Notes: generated by a model from the sequence alone, not told the origin. Shown: positions 36,310-45,939, counted from the first letter of the stretch. The stretch is DNA of 64,000 nucleotides from Stappia taiwanensis (GCF_014635285.1 NZ_BMCR01000007.1:181340-245339), one strand, 5' to 3'. Numbers and translations: made by a program.

Positions 36310-37125
36310 TCAAAGCGTAAACTGTTCGCCAAGGTAAAGACGGCGCACGTCCGGGTTGGCGACGATATCGTAGGGCGAGCCTTCGGTCAGCACCTCGCCG
36401 GCGGCGATGATATAGGCCCGGTCGATCAGGCCGAGCGTCTCGCGCACGTTGTGGTCGGTGATCAGCACGCCGATGCCGCGCTTGGTGAGGTGGCGCACCA
36501 GATGCTGGATGTCGCCGACGGCGATCGGGTCGATGCCGGCAAACGGTTCGTCAAGCAGCATGAAGGCCGGCCGGCTGGCCAGCGCGCGGGCGATTTCCAC
36601 CCGTCGGCGTTCACCGCCGGACAGGGCGATGGCCGGCGATTTGCGCAGATGGCTGACGCCGAACTCCTCCAGCAGGGATTCCAGATCCTGCGCCCGCTGC
36701 CGCTTGTCCGGCTCCACCACCTCCAGAACGGCGCGGATGTTGTCTTCCACCGACAGGCCGCGAAAGATCGAGGCTTCCTGTGGCAGGTAGCCGATGCCGA
36801 GCCGCGCGCGCCGATACATGGGCAGGCGCGTGATGTCGAAGCCATCAAGGCGAATGGTGCCATGGTCCGGCTGGATCAGCCCGGTGATCATGTAAAAACA
36901 GGTGGTCTTGCCGGCGCCATTCGGCCCGAGCAGGCCGACCGCCTCGCCCCGGCGCACATGCAGGCCCACGTGGCGCACCACCTGGCGGCGCTTGTAGCTC
37001 TTGCCGATGCCGTCGACGACCAGAAGGCCGGCTTCCGCTTCCGGGGCCTCCGCTGCCCCGTTCGGTGCAGGTGCGCCCGCCTCGCCATTGGTCCTTGATC
37101 CATGCAGGAAGGAAAACAGTTTCAC
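36310..37125 (-). CDS. lptB: LPS export ABC transporter ATP-binding protein
   Basis: A 271-residue ATPase that powers lipopolysaccharide extraction with LptFG. Walker A GPNGAGKTTCFYMI, the signature LSGGERRRVEIARAL and Walker B FMLLDEPFAGIDP are present, as is the Q-loop YLPQEASIF. An N-terminal extension of about 35 residues rich in alanine, glutamate and proline precedes the core; such extensions occur in rhizobial LptB. I place the start at the GTG at 37125 (VKLFSFLHG), with a weak GGA upstream; a TTG at 37152 would add nine residues. It lies between lptA and rpoN on the same strand. Confidence 0.92.
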   Translation of the reverse strand: MKLFSFLHGSRTNGEAGAPAPNGAAEAPEAEAGLLVVDGIGKSYKRRQVVRHVGLHVRRGEAVGLLGPNGAGKTTCFYMITGLIQPDHGTIRLDGFDITRLPMYRRARLGIGYLPQEASIFRGLSVEDNIRAVLEVVEPDKRQRAQDLESLLEEFGVSHLRKSPAIALSGGERRRVEIARALASRPAFMLLDEPFAGIDPIAVGDIQHLVRHLTKRGIGVLITDHNVRETLGLIDRAYIIAAGEVLTEGSPYDIVANPDVRRLYLGEQFTL

Positions 37126-37209
37126 GGGTCGGTCCAGCGGTCTCGGGGCCAAAGGGATCAGTCGAGCTTGCGGCCAGATTTAGGTGTCGCCGGCCGCCCT
37201 GTCGAGGGG

Positions 37210-37770
37210 TCAGTTCCTTGGTGCGCCCTCGTTGAGGCTTTTCGGCTGGATCAGCACCTTGACCCGGCCGCTCTTCGGCGCCTCCAGATCGGCCTGCCCG
37301 GTCTTGAGGTTGACCGTCAGCCGGTTGCCGACCACCACGTTGGGTCCCTGGGACAGCACCACTTCCTTACCGGTCATCACCATCAGTTGGCGGTTCATGT
37401 CGAAGGTGGCGTTCTCTCCGGTCGCCGTCTGGTCCTTGGAGGCGATGTAGACGCGCCCGCTGGCCTCCAGCCGGGAAATGCGCTGGTTGACCCCGCCCGC
37501 GGCCGATCCGTCGTAATGAACGATCAGCCTTTGTGTCTTCAGCGTGGCCTCGCCCTGGGTCACCACCACATCGCCGGAGAACACCGCGCTCTGGCTCTTG
37601 TCCTGAACCTTCAGTTCCTTGGCCTCGATCTGGATCGGTTCGCGATCGTTGGAGCCGAAGCCGGCGAAGGCATCGGAAAAGGTCTGGGCGCTCGCGGCCG
37701 GGGCGGCGGCAATGAGGCCGATCACGCCAAGGGCACGGAGGGCGGCCCGCATGCGCTGGATGGGGATCAT
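37210..37770 (-). CDS. lptA: LPS transport periplasmic protein LptA
   Basis: A 186-residue OstA-fold protein with a cleavable signal peptide (ALGVIGLIAAAPAASAQ, cut after about residue 29) and the LptA jelly-roll repeats SAVFSGDVVVTQGEATLKTQ and GENATFDMNRQLMVMTG. It forms the periplasmic bridge carrying lipopolysaccharide from LptC to LptD. Its start overlaps the lptC stop by four bases (ATGA), and lptB follows 84 bp downstream, so the three genes form the LPS export operon. Confidence 0.93.
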   Translation of the reverse strand: MIPIQRMRAALRALGVIGLIAAAPAASAQTFSDAFAGFGSNDREPIQIEAKELKVQDKSQSAVFSGDVVVTQGEATLKTQRLIVHYDGSAAGGVNQRISRLEASGRVYIASKDQTATGENATFDMNRQLMVMTGKEVVLSQGPNVVVGNRLTVNLKTGQADLEAPKSGRVKVLIQPKSLNEGAPRN

Positions 37771-38453
37771 CGTTTGCTCTCCTGATTGGGCGGAATGACG
37801 GTCATGGAGATGCCATCCGAAAAGGTCAGTGTACCCGTCTTCTGATTGAAGCGCATCCGCGCTGCACGCAGCGAGCCGAAAGAGGAGGTGAAGGTCGCGG
37901 CGTCATCGGTGTCGATGCGGCCGCTGTCCAGAAAGACGCGCAACGAACCGAAGCGGGCCTTCTCGCCGGTGTTGGTCTCCACATCGATGCCATCGGCAAG
38001 ATCGAGCGTTTCCGCCCCGCTGTTGTAGGTGCCACGTACCGCGCGCAGGGAGACCTGTTGGTCGGCGGACAGGCGCAGGTCGGCGACGATCCGTTCAAGG
38101 TCGATCATCCGGGGATCACTGATGCGCTGGATCGCCCGATCCGCCGACACCCGGTAGGAGCGGTCCCCATCGTGACCGGACAATTCCGGATTGTCCATGA
38201 CGAGACCGTCGGCGGTCAGGCTGATGGGGCCGAAGCCCAGGCTGGACAGGTAGCTGTTGACGGCGACCGCGCCGATGATGGCCAGAAGCAGAAGGCCGCC
38301 GAGCCCCGGGATGAGAAGCCGCAGCAGCCGCACCCGCCGGCTGTGGCGCCGCGCCGCCCGCTGGGCGCTCGCCATCTCACCGGCCCGGCGGGGATCCGCG
38401 TCGGGGGCAGGGCCGGGTGCCGGCGCGTGAAGCGATGAGGCGTGCTGGTCCAT
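37767..38453 (-). CDS. lptC: LPS export system protein LptC
   Basis: A 228-residue bitopic inner-membrane protein. A proline/alanine-rich cytoplasmic start and a basic RRHSRRVRLLRLL patch precede a transmembrane segment (LIPGLGGLLLLAIIGAVAV, about residues 55-73), then a periplasmic OstA-like domain with GLVMDNPELSGHDGDRSY and the late ARMRFNQKTGTLTF. It receives lipopolysaccharide from LptBFG and passes it to LptA, encoded immediately downstream with overlapping codons. I chose the ATG at 38453 (MDQHASSL); the longer frame to 38651 has no supporting features. Confidence 0.9.
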   Translation of the reverse strand: MDQHASSLHAPAPGPAPDADPRRAGEMASAQRAARRHSRRVRLLRLLIPGLGGLLLLAIIGAVAVNSYLSSLGFGPISLTADGLVMDNPELSGHDGDRSYRVSADRAIQRISDPRMIDLERIVADLRLSADQQVSLRAVRGTYNSGAETLDLADGIDVETNTGEKARFGSLRVFLDSGRIDTDDAATFTSSFGSLRAARMRFNQKTGTLTFSDGISMTVIPPNQESKR

Positions 38454-38577
38454 GGTCACCAAGGCTGGTGCGGGCGCGCCCCCATGGCGCGGCCCCCTGT
38501 CTGTATACCCCGGACGGCGGCCCGTGTCTGCGTGGCGCGGGGGCGCCGGAGCGGTCGACCCGCACCGGGCGTGCCGA

Positions 38578-39198
38578 TCAGGAATGGGCGAAGATATCCG
38601 TGTCGTCCCAGGCGGCGAGATCGAGCCGGGCGCGGGTCGGCAGGAACTCATAGCAGGCAGCCGCCAGGTCCGTGCGTTCCTCGCGTGCCAGCCGCTCTTC
38701 CAGCCGGGCCTTCAGCCGGTGCAGGTAAAGCACGTCCGAGGCGGCATAGGCGAGCTGCGCTTCCGTCAGGGTCTCGGCGGCCCAGTCCGAGCTTTGCTGC
38801 TGCTTCGACAGGTCGACGCCGAGCAACTCGCGGGTCAGGTCCTTCAGCCCATGCCGGTCGGTGTAGGTCCGCACCAGCTTGGAGGCGATCTTGGTGCACC
38901 AGACCGGGGTGCACATCACGCCGAGATATTGCTGCAGCACGGCCAGATCGAAGCGGGCGAAGTGGAATATCTTGGTTTTCGACGCATCGGACAGCAGCCG
39001 GACGAGATTCGGTGCCTCGGTCTGGCCGCGCTCGATCTGCACTACATCCGCCGTTCCGTCGCCAGGGGAAAGCTGCACCACGCACAGCCGGTCGCGATGC
39101 GGCTTCAGGCCGAGGGTTTCCGTATCGATGGCGACGGCATCGACGCCCTCGTAGGCGCTGAGATCGGCAAGGTCCTTGCGGTGCAGGCGAATGGTCAT
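38578..39198 (-). CDS. rnd: Ribonuclease D family 3'-5' exonuclease
   Basis: A 206-residue protein with only the DEDD exonuclease domain: AIDTETLGL (Exo I, D and E), FHFARFDLAVL (Exo II) and YAASDVLYLHRL (Exo III, tyrosine type). E. coli RNase D has additional HRDC domains that are absent here, as in many alphaproteobacterial short forms. It probably trims tRNA and other small RNA 3' ends in the cytoplasm. It lies upstream of lptC with a 124-bp gap on the same strand; this rnd-lptCAB order is usual in Rhizobiales. Confidence 0.9.
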   Translation of the reverse strand: MTIRLHRKDLADLSAYEGVDAVAIDTETLGLKPHRDRLCVVQLSPGDGTADVVQIERGQTEAPNLVRLLSDASKTKIFHFARFDLAVLQQYLGVMCTPVWCTKIASKLVRTYTDRHGLKDLTRELLGVDLSKQQQSSDWAAETLTEAQLAYAASDVLYLHRLKARLEERLAREERTDLAAACYEFLPTRARLDLAAWDDTDIFAHS

Positions 39199-39314
39199 GG
39201 GGCATCCTTTCTTCGGCCGGCCCCTAGATAGTGCCCTTTGCCGGATGCGTCCATCACTTGCGGAAGGGGGGGCGGAGCGGGGCAGCGGAAAACCGCGCCG
39301 GACCCCGGAAACGA

Positions 39315-39343
39315 AAAAAGGCCCGGCAGAGCCGGACCTTTTT
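39315..39343 (-). terminator. Intrinsic terminator for tRNA-Leu
   Basis: AAAAAGG-c-CCGGC (39315-39327) and GCCGG-a-CCTTTTT (39331-39343) form a 12-bp stem with one mismatch and an AGA loop, ending in a T-run on both strands. It lies about 40 nt downstream of the minus-strand tRNA-Leu. Confidence 0.8.
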
Positions 39344-39384
39344 GTCGAATTTCAGGCCGAATTGGAAAACCTGAAATCGGAATT

Positions 39385-39471
39385 TGGTGCCCAGGAGAGG
39401 ACTCGAACCTCCACGCCCTTTCGAGCACTAGCACCTGAAGCTAGCGCGTCTACCAATTCCGCCACCTGGGC
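39385..39471 (-). tRNA. tRNA-Leu (anticodon CAG)
   Basis: An 87-nt class II tRNA on the minus strand: acceptor GCCCAGG/CCTGGGC, D-arm GCGGAATTGGTAGACGC, anticodon arm CTAGC-TTCAGGT-GCTAG giving CAG, a long variable arm, GGTTCGAGTCC in the T-arm, and encoded CCA at 39385-39387. It decodes CUG, the dominant leucine codon of this GC-rich genome. Confidence 0.97.
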
Positions 39472-39646
39472 CGTTGAGAGCGCTTCTAAGGGTCGTTCGC
39501 GGGCTTGTCAACGGCCCTTTTGCGATCAAATGCAGTTCATACACAACTGCCCTTCACAGACGCCGGCGCAAGGGCTATGAGACCTGCAGAAACCCGCGCG
39601 ATAATGCGTGCGGAAAAAAATTCACTGCGGCAGGGGAGCGACAGGC

Positions 39647-40618
39647 ATGACCGCGCTCAATGGCAAACTGGTTACCGTTTTTGGCGGGTCGGGCTTTCTT
39701 GGACGCCATGTGGTGCGCGCGCTCGCGCGTCGGGGCTATCGGGTGCGCGTCGCCGTGCGCCGGCCCGATCTGGCCGAACATGTGCAGCCGCTTGGCGCCG
39801 TCGGGCAGATCATGCCCGTCCAGGCCAACCTGCGCCATCGCTGGTCCGTCGACCGGGCGGTGCTTGGCGCGGATGCGGTCGTCAATCTGGTGGGCATCCT
39901 GCATGAGGCAGGGTCCCAGTCCTTCGATGCGGTGCAGGCCTTCGGTCCGCGCGCGATCGCCGAGGCGGCCCGTGCCGAGGGCATCGACCGGGTGGTGCAT
40001 ATCTCGGCAATCGGCGCCGACCCGGAAAGCCCCTCCGCCTATGGCCGCTCCAAGGCGGCGGGCGAAGTCGGGATGTTCGAGGTCCAGCCGCAGGCGGTGA
40101 TTCTGCGCCCTTCCATTCTCTTTGGCCCCGAGGATGATTTCTTCAACCGATTCGCGGCAATGGCGCGGCTCTCGCCGGTGCTGCCGCTGATCGGTGGGGA
40201 GACCAAGTTCCAGCCGGTGTTCGTTGGCGATGTTGCCGAGGCCGTGGCCCGTGCCGTCGAGGGCGAGGCTAGGACCGGCGCGATTTACGAACTCGGCGGC
40301 CCGGAAGTGAAGAGCTTCCGCGCCTGCATGGAGCTGATGCTTCAGGTGATTCGTCGCAAGCGGCTGCTCTTGCCGATTCCCTTCGGTGTGGCGCGGTTGC
40401 AGGCTTATTTGCTCCAGCTTCTGCCGGGGGCGCCGCTCACCGTCGATCAGGTGGAGCTCCTGAAGATCGACAATGTGGTCGATGAAGTGGCGGCAGAGGA
40501 CGGCCGTACGCTTCAGGGGCTCGGTATCGAACCGCGCACGCTGGCGGCGATCCTGCCGACCTATCTGGACCGCTTCCGCGAACACGGCCAGTACGACGCC
40601 CACCGCGAGGAGCCCTGA
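39647..40618 (+). CDS. NAD(P)-binding atypical SDR, NDUFA9-like complex I assembly type
   Basis: A 323-residue Rossmann protein with FGGSGFLGRHVVRALARRG at the N-terminus, VVNLVGILHE, HISAIGAD, YGRSKAAGE (the YxxxK pair) and RPSILFGPEDDFFNRF. This pattern matches the subgroup related to the mitochondrial complex I subunit NDUFA9, common in alphaproteobacteria and often annotated as complex I NDUFA9 subunit family protein. Its exact role in bacteria is unproven. The ATG at 39647 follows GGGGAGCGACAGG and fixes the start. It is transcribed alone and ends in a strong terminator. Confidence 0.85.
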   Translation: MTALNGKLVTVFGGSGFLGRHVVRALARRGYRVRVAVRRPDLAEHVQPLGAVGQIMPVQANLRHRWSVDRAVLGADAVVNLVGILHEAGSQSFDAVQAFGPRAIAEAARAEGIDRVVHISAIGADPESPSAYGRSKAAGEVGMFEVQPQAVILRPSILFGPEDDFFNRFAAMARLSPVLPLIGGETKFQPVFVGDVAEAVARAVEGEARTGAIYELGGPEVKSFRACMELMLQVIRRKRLLLPIPFGVARLQAYLLQLLPGAPLTVDQVELLKIDNVVDEVAAEDGRTLQGLGIEPRTLAAILPTYLDRFREHGQYDAHREEP

Positions 40619-40656
40619 CCCCGTCCGTCCTTCTCTGAAGGCAAGAGACAATTCCC

Positions 40657-40694
40657 GGCCGGTCGCGCTTGATTGCGCGGCCGGTCGATTTTTT
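40657..40694 (+). terminator. Intrinsic terminator of the NDUFA9-like gene
   Basis: GGCCGGTCGCGC (40657-40668) pairs over all 12 positions (two G-U) with GCGCGGCCGGTC (40675-40686) around TTGATT, followed by GA and six T. It is 38 nt after the stop and convergent with the DUF1127 gene. Confidence 0.88.
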
Positions 40695-40708
40695 ATTGGA
40701 GGGGCGAA

Positions 40709-41068
40709 TCAGCGCCCATCTCGTGGCCAGGCGCCATAGGCCTGCCCCAAGGCCCGTAGCAGCCTGGGGTCACGGTCCGGCCGGGCGTGCAACATGTCAT
40801 AGCGGTCCGCATGACGGCAAAGGCCGATATCCTGCAACGCGCGCGCGTCGAGCCTGTCGAGAAGGCGCCGTGTCTTGTGTAGCCTGCGTTGCAGGCGTAG
40901 CCAGGCGACAAGGGCGTGGATCAGCCGAACGGGTGCCGATCGGCGGCGGCGCTGTGAAGCGGCGGCGGTTTGTGCGCAGGACATGTTCCCGGTCTCCGGA
41001 TGTGGACAAGTGGCATCCTCCACATGCTCGCGGATCAATCCTGACAGCAGGGAGTCAGGTTTGATCAT
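40709..41068 (-). CDS. DUF1127 family protein with N-terminal extension
   Basis: A 119-residue, strongly basic protein. The C-terminal half carries the DUF1127 (YjiS-like) pattern LRLQRRLHKTRRLLDRLDAR followed by ALQDIGLCRHADRYDM. The first 55 residues are an unrelated, serine/arginine-rich extension with two cysteines. DUF1127 proteins in rhizobia are small arginine-rich proteins linked to RNA binding, phosphate responses and stress; most are only 45-75 residues. I chose the ATG at 41068 (MIKPDSLLSG). It is divergent from the WYL regulator across about 90 bp, so that regulator might act on it. Confidence 0.72.
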   Translation of the reverse strand: MIKPDSLLSGLIREHVEDATCPHPETGNMSCAQTAAASQRRRRSAPVRLIHALVAWLRLQRRLHKTRRLLDRLDARALQDIGLCRHADRYDMLHARPDRDPRLLRALGQAYGAWPRDGR

Positions 41069-41161
41069 GGTATGTTCGCTTTTCCGGCGAGAGCGCGGGG
41101 CTGGTGCCGGACTGGCGCCCTGACGGGCCATGGGCCGCCGGCGGGCGAGGAGGAGCGGACG

Positions 41162-42163
41162 ATGAACCCGATCGAGCGGGCGCTTGCCATCTTGATGCTT
41201 TTGACTGGAGGGCGCCTGCGCACCGCGAGCGAACTGGCCGAGCGATTCGGTGTATCGCTACGCACGATCTATCGCGATGTCGATCGGCTGCTGGCCCTGG
41301 GCATTCCGGTGGAGGCGGCGCGCGGCGCGGAGGGCGGCTACCGGCTGGCGCAGGACTATATTCAGCCGCCGATTGCCCTCAGCCGGGGGGAAACCGCGGC
41401 GCTGCTGGTGGCGCTGGCGCTGGTGCGCGGCCTGAAGGCGACACCGCTGCTTCAGGAACTGGATGCGGCGGAGGGCAAGCTGCTGGCCTCGTTGCCCCGC
41501 GCTGCGCGGGAGCTGTTCGCGCAAGGCGAACGCATCGTCGGCATCGAATGCCCGCCGCCGGATATCTTTCATCCCGAACCGGACATGTTCGGCTCCGGCG
41601 ACATGCAAGGCGCGGTCGATGGGTTCATGCAAGGACTGCTGGCCGGGCGCAGGGTGCGGCTTGTTCACGAGAACCCCTATCGTGAGCGGCGGCGGGCCTA
41701 TGATCTGGAGCCGCGCGGCATCCTGTTCGACCGCGATCGCTGGTATCTGATCGGCTGGGACGTGGATCTGGCGGCGGAACGATTCCTGCGGGCCGACCGG
41801 GTGCGGGAGATTGAGGTGAGCGGCATGGCTGCCCGTATCGATCCGGAGTTCTCCGTCACCCATCACACCGGCCGGAAATGGCTGTCGCGGGCCATGCGGC
41901 GCTGGGAGGAGGAAGGCGAAATATCGACGATCAGCATCACCGATGCGCAGGCGAGCCTGTTGATGCGGGACTGGTATCTCCGCCATGCCGCTTTCACGCG
42001 GGAAGCGGACGGACGGGTGACCGTCCGCCTGCCGAGCATCAACCCTGAGATGGTTCTGCCGCTGGTGCGCTGGCTGGGGCCGGGTGCCGACCTCAAGGCG
42101 CCGGAAGCCTTGCGCCGGCAGCTCGCGCGGGAACTGGCGGCGATGGCCGGGGCGCCGGGCTAA
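41162..42163 (+). CDS. YafY-type transcriptional regulator (HTH-11 and WYL domains)
   Basis: A 333-residue regulator. The N-terminal helix-turn-helix reads RTASELAERFGVSLRTIYRD (residues about 21-40) with a wing ending GGYRLAQDY; the C-terminal WYL domain includes DRDRWYLIGWDVD and RFLRADRVREIEV near 195-225. WYL domains bind nucleic-acid or nucleotide ligands, and members control stress, phage defence and DNA repair genes. The ATG at 41162 follows a strong GAGGAGCGGACG ribosome site; the frame extension to 41072 is rejected. It is divergent from the DUF1127 gene and convergent with uppP, so no target is evident beyond possible self-regulation. Confidence 0.9.
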   Translation: MNPIERALAILMLLTGGRLRTASELAERFGVSLRTIYRDVDRLLALGIPVEAARGAEGGYRLAQDYIQPPIALSRGETAALLVALALVRGLKATPLLQELDAAEGKLLASLPRAARELFAQGERIVGIECPPPDIFHPEPDMFGSGDMQGAVDGFMQGLLAGRRVRLVHENPYRERRRAYDLEPRGILFDRDRWYLIGWDVDLAAERFLRADRVREIEVSGMAARIDPEFSVTHHTGRKWLSRAMRRWEEEGEISTISITDAQASLLMRDWYLRHAAFTREADGRVTVRLPSINPEMVLPLVRWLGPGADLKAPEALRRQLARELAAMAGAPG

Positions 42164-42187
42164 GAGCCCGATGCCGTCGCGTCGGGG

Positions 42188-43000
42188 TCAGCCGACGAGA
42201 TAAAGGCCCGCGAAGCCGGCAAGGCCGACCAGAATGCGCCACCAGGCGAAGGGCGCGAACCCATGCTTGCTGACGAAGTCGAGCAGCCCGCGCACCACGA
42301 ACACCGCCGTCACAAAGGCGGCAACGAAGCCGACGGTGATCACCGTCGCATCGTCCATCGACAGAACGTCGCGATTCTTGAACAGGTCATAGGCGAAGGC
42401 GCCGGCCATGGTCGGCATGGCCAGGAAGAAGGAAAACTCCGCCGCCGAGCGCTTGTCGGTGCCCAGCAGCAGCGCCCCGGCAATGGTTGCGCCCGAGCGG
42501 GAGACACCGGGAACCATCGCCAGCGTCTGGCAGAAGCCGATGGCGAGGCACAGCCACAGCGGATAGTCCATGGCATCGTGATAGCGCGGTTTCAGCGGCA
42601 TCCGGTCGATCGCCAGAAGAACGATGCCGCCGACCAGCAGCGTGGTGCAGATCAGCGCCGGTGAATAGAACAGTACGGTCTTGATGTACCCATGGGCTAT
42701 CACGCCGATGACGGCGGCGGGCAGGAAGGCGAGCAGGATGCCGATGACGAAGCGCCGCGCCGCCGGGCTGGTCGGCAGGTCGGCGGCGATGGTCAGGAGC
42801 CGGCTGGCATAGACTGTCAGGATCGCCAGGATCGCACCGAGCTGGATCAATACCTCGAAGGTCTTGCCGGTGCTGTTGAAGCCGATGAAGTGACCGAGCA
42901 GCAGGATATGCCCTGTGGAGGAAACCGGAATGAACTCCGTCAGCCCTTCGACCAGACCGAGGATCAGGGCTCCGACGAGGGTCTCCGTTTGCATGGGCAT
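42188..43000 (-). CDS. uppP: Undecaprenyl-diphosphatase
   Basis: A 270-residue, eight-helix inner-membrane enzyme of the BacA family, which dephosphorylates undecaprenyl pyrophosphate so that the lipid carrier can be reused for peptidoglycan and O-antigen; overexpression gives bacitracin resistance. The catalytic motifs are [19 protein letters not shown] (residues 16-34) and [17 protein letters not shown]. Two ATGs, 43000 and 42994, are equally possible starts. It is convergent with the WYL regulator and divergent from the GST gene. Confidence 0.96.
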   Translation of the reverse strand: MPMQTETLVGALILGLVEGLTEFIPVSSTGHILLLGHFIGFNSTGKTFEVLIQLGAILAILTVYASRLLTIAADLPTSPAARRFVIGILLAFLPAAVIGVIAHGYIKTVLFYSPALICTTLLVGGIVLLAIDRMPLKPRYHDAMDYPLWLCLAIGFCQTLAMVPGVSRSGATIAGALLLGTDKRSAAEFSFFLAMPTMAGAFAYDLFKNRDVLSMDDATVITVGFVAAFVTAVFVVRGLLDFVSKHGFAPFAWWRILVGLAGFAGLYLVG

Positions 43001-43168
43001 TTCTCTCTGGTTTCAGGATCCGGCCGGGGGAAGGACGCGGACGAGATACGACATCCGTTGTGCATTGTCGCGCGCCGGCCTATATGGGCGCGTGCCGGCT
43101 GTTCATACAGGCCGCCAACCGGCGCGTCATGCATCGTTTGATTAACCGCAACCGGTTACGATCCTCTT

Positions 43169-43861
43169 ATGCTCACCCTGTATCATCACCCCTTCTCCCC
43201 TGCGTCTCGATTCATCCGCCTTGTGCTGGCGGAATACGGCGCCAAGGTGGAGCTGGTCGCCGAGCGACCCTGGGAGCGGCGACGCGGCTTCCTGATGCTG
43301 AATGCCGCCGGCACCGTGCCGGTTCTTCAGGAATACGAGGGGCCGCCGATCTGCGGGGCCTATGCGATCATGGAGTATCTGGATGAGACCCGCGGCTATG
43401 CGGTCGGCGACCGCCGCTTGATGCCGGACCATCCGGAAGCGCGGGCGGAAACCCGGCGGCTGGTCGACTGGGCCCTGAACAAGCTCGATGGCGAGGTGGT
43501 CGGCCCGTTCGTGCGCGAGCGGATCTACAAGCAGGAAATGCCCGCCTCCATGGGCGGCGGTTCGCCTGATTCGGCAAGCCTCAGGGCGGCGCGGGCAAAT
43601 ATCGGCCATCACCTGCGGTATTTCGGTTATCTTGCAGCGGCGCGGAACTGGCTCGCCGGCGAGAAGCTGACCTTTGCCGATCTCGCGGTGGCGGCCGAAT
43701 TGTCCTGCGCCGACTATCTGGGCGAGGTGACATGGGCGACCGAAGAGAACATGAAGGCGTGGTACGCGCGGGTCAAATCGCGCCCGTCCTTCCGTCCGCT
43801 TCTGTCGGAAAAGATGCTGGGCATGCCTCCGGCGCCCAGCTACGCGGATCTGGACTTCTAG
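43169..43861 (+). CDS. Glutathione S-transferase family protein
   Basis: A 230-residue GST. The thioredoxin-like N-domain reads [21 protein letters not shown] cut here as [11 protein letters not shown], with the GSH-contacting GTVPVLQ and [13 protein letters not shown], followed by an all-helical C-domain with [13 protein letters not shown]. It resembles rhizobial GST genes located just before queG. The substrate cannot be told. Its TAG stop is 5 bp before the queG start, so the pair is almost certainly an operon. Confidence 0.88.
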   Translation: MLTLYHHPFSPASRFIRLVLAEYGAKVELVAERPWERRRGFLMLNAAGTVPVLQEYEGPPICGAYAIMEYLDETRGYAVGDRRLMPDHPEARAETRRLVDWALNKLDGEVVGPFVRERIYKQEMPASMGGGSPDSASLRAARANIGHHLRYFGYLAAARNWLAGEKLTFADLAVAAELSCADYLGEVTWATEENMKAWYARVKSRPSFRPLLSEKMLGMPPAPSYADLDF

Positions 43862-43866
43862 GCCCG

Positions 43867-45021
43867 GTGCGCGGCGAGAGACTGAAACGGGCGCTGCTGG
43901 AAAAAGCCCAGGCCCTGGGGTTCGACGATTGCCGGGTGACGGCCGCCGATGCCCTTGACGAGATCGGCACCGGTGAGCGGCTTGCCCGCTTCCTGAGCGA
44001 TGGTCATCACGGTTCCATGGTGTGGATGGACGAGACGGCCGAGCGGCGGGCCGATCCGCGCGGCCTCTGGCCCGAGGTGCGCAGCGTCATTTCGCTCGGC
44101 CTGTCCTACGGCCCCGAGGTCGATCCGCGCGTGACCCTCGACCAGCCCGACCGGGCGACGATCTCGGTCTATGCCCGCAACCGCGACTATCACGACATCA
44201 TGAAAGGGCGGCTGAAGGAGCTGGCGCAGCATCTGCTCGCTCGGGCGCGGCGGATGGAGGTGGAGGGCGAGGTCAAGGTGTTCGTCGACACCGCACCGGT
44301 GATGGAAAAGCCGCTGGCAGAGGCCGCCGGCATCGGCTGGCAGGGCAAGCACACCAATCTGGTCTCGCGCCGACTGGGCTCCTGGCTGTTCCTGGCTGAG
44401 ATCTTCACCACGCTGGATCTGCCGCCGGACGCACGCGAAAGCGATCATTGTGGCTCCTGCCGCGCCTGTCTCGATGCCTGTCCGACGAAAGCGTTTCCCG
44501 CGCCCTACCGGCTCGATGCGCGCCGCTGCATTTCCTATCTGACCATCGAGAACAAGGGACCGATCCCGCACGAGTTTCGCGCTGCCATCGGCAACCGAAT
44601 CTATGGCTGTGACGATTGTCTCGCCGCCTGTCCCTGGAACAAGTTCGCCAGCGCGGCGCGCGAGGTGAAGCTGCAGGCGCGGGAGGATCTTCTGGCGCCG
44701 CGCCTGGCGGAGCTTCTGAAACTGGACGACGGCGCATTCCGGCAGATGTTTTCCGGCTCGCCGGTCAAGCGCATCGGCCGCGACCGCTTCCTGCGCAACT
44801 GTCTCGTCGCCGCCGGAAATTCCGGCGATCCGGCGCTGGCGGCGGCGGTGGTGGAGCTGATCGACGATCCGGCGCCGGTAGTGCGCGGCATGGCGATCTG
44901 GGCGGCGGCGCGCCTGCTGCCCGCCGAGGAGTTCAGAGGTCTTGCGCAAGATCGTGCCGCCAACGAGGACGATGCCTGCGTGCGCGCGGAGTGGGCCGAG
45001 GCGCTGGGCCCGGCAACTTAA
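43867..45021 (+). CDS. queG: Epoxyqueuosine reductase
   Basis: A 384-residue cobalamin- and iron-sulfur-dependent enzyme that performs the last step of queuosine synthesis on tRNA. Two 4Fe-4S clusters are shown by [12 protein letters not shown] and [11 protein letters not shown], with [11 protein letters not shown] between; [12 protein letters not shown] and [10 protein letters not shown] mark the catalytic domain; the C-terminus has HEAT-like helices. No ATG fits, and the GTG at 43867, 5 bp after the GST stop, gives the expected length. The upstream frame inside the GST gene is not family-like. Confidence 0.94.
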   Translation: MRGERLKRALLEKAQALGFDDCRVTAADALDEIGTGERLARFLSDGHHGSMVWMDETAERRADPRGLWPEVRSVISLGLSYGPEVDPRVTLDQPDRATISVYARNRDYHDIMKGRLKELAQHLLARARRMEVEGEVKVFVDTAPVMEKPLAEAAGIGWQGKHTNLVSRRLGSWLFLAEIFTTLDLPPDARESDHCGSCRACLDACPTKAFPAPYRLDARRCISYLTIENKGPIPHEFRAAIGNRIYGCDDCLAACPWNKFASAAREVKLQAREDLLAPRLAELLKLDDGAFRQMFSGSPVKRIGRDRFLRNCLVAAGNSGDPALAAAVVELIDDPAPVVRGMAIWAAARLLPAEEFRGLAQDRAANEDDACVRAEWAEALGPAT

Positions 45022-45072
45022 CCCGTTTCGTGACAGTGTCCGGATGACTCTCGCCGTCACGGGACGCTTGCC

Positions 45073-45837
45073 TCAGGACAGCAGATGACCGCCATCGACC
45101 GGGATTGACGCACCGGTCATGAACCGGGACGCCTCGCTCGCCAGAAGCAGGAAGGGGCCATCGAGATCCTCCGGAACGCCGATGCGGCGCATGGGAATCC
45201 GGCGAACCATCTCCTTGCCGGCCTCCGTGCCGAAGAAGCCCCGATTGATCTCGGTTTCGAAATAGCCCGGCTCAAGCGCATTGACGCGGATCCGGTGGCG
45301 GGCGAATTCCAGCGCCAGTGCCTTGGTCATCTGCACCACGCCGGCCTTCGAGACACAATAGGAGGCGGTGCCGGGGCTGACCCGCTCGCCCAGGATCGAG
45401 GCGATATTGACGATGTTGCCGGGATGGTGCGTTTCGCGCCAGTACCGCGCGGTTGCCACCGCCATCAGCCAGACGCCGCGCAGGTTGACCGAAAGGACCG
45501 CGTCGAAATCCTCTGCCGTCTGGTCGATCGCCAGCCCCTCGCGCACGATGCCGGCGTTGTTGACGAGGATGTCGAGACCTCCCAGCGCCGAGACCGCGTC
45601 GGCGACACAGGCATGGATCGAGGCTCCATCGCCCACATCCAGAGCGATGGTCACCGTGCGGGGCGCGCCGAGCAGGTCGAGTTCTCTGGCAAGGGCCGCC
45701 AGCCGCTCGTAGCGGCGGGCGGCGACGGCAACACTGGCGCCACGGCTGGCAACGAGTTTGGCGAAATGTGCACCAAGACCGCTCGATGCGCCGGTGATCA
45801 GGATTCTTCGGCCCGCCAGATTGACTTTGGCATCCAT
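45073..45837 (-). CDS. Short-chain dehydrogenase/reductase
   Basis: A 254-residue classical SDR. NAD(P) binding is by TGASSGLGAHFAK (about residues 16-28); NNAG, the serine in NIASILGE, and YCVSK (Tyr and Lys of the catalytic set) are in place, and the end DGGHLLS is typical. It would oxidise or reduce an unidentified hydroxy/keto substrate. The ATG at 45837 is preceded by a strong GGAGGGAG ribosome site; the GTG at 45849 would place that site inside the gene, so it is rejected. It is convergent with queG, with no biosynthetic cluster around to reveal its substrate. Confidence 0.9.
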   Translation of the reverse strand: MDAKVNLAGRRILITGASSGLGAHFAKLVASRGASVAVAARRYERLAALARELDLLGAPRTVTIALDVGDGASIHACVADAVSALGGLDILVNNAGIVREGLAIDQTAEDFDAVLSVNLRGVWLMAVATARYWRETHHPGNIVNIASILGERVSPGTASYCVSKAGVVQMTKALALEFARHRIRVNALEPGYFETEINRGFFGTEAGKEMVRRIPMRRIGVPEDLDGPFLLLASEASRFMTGASIPVDGGHLLS

Positions 45838-45939
45838 CTCTCCCTCCACACGCTCCCCGGAAGGTAGCCTAACGCGGATCGGCGTCGGAGAGTACCTGTC
45901 ACGACCAGGGGACGCTGCGGGCGGGAGGAACGCTCCGGC

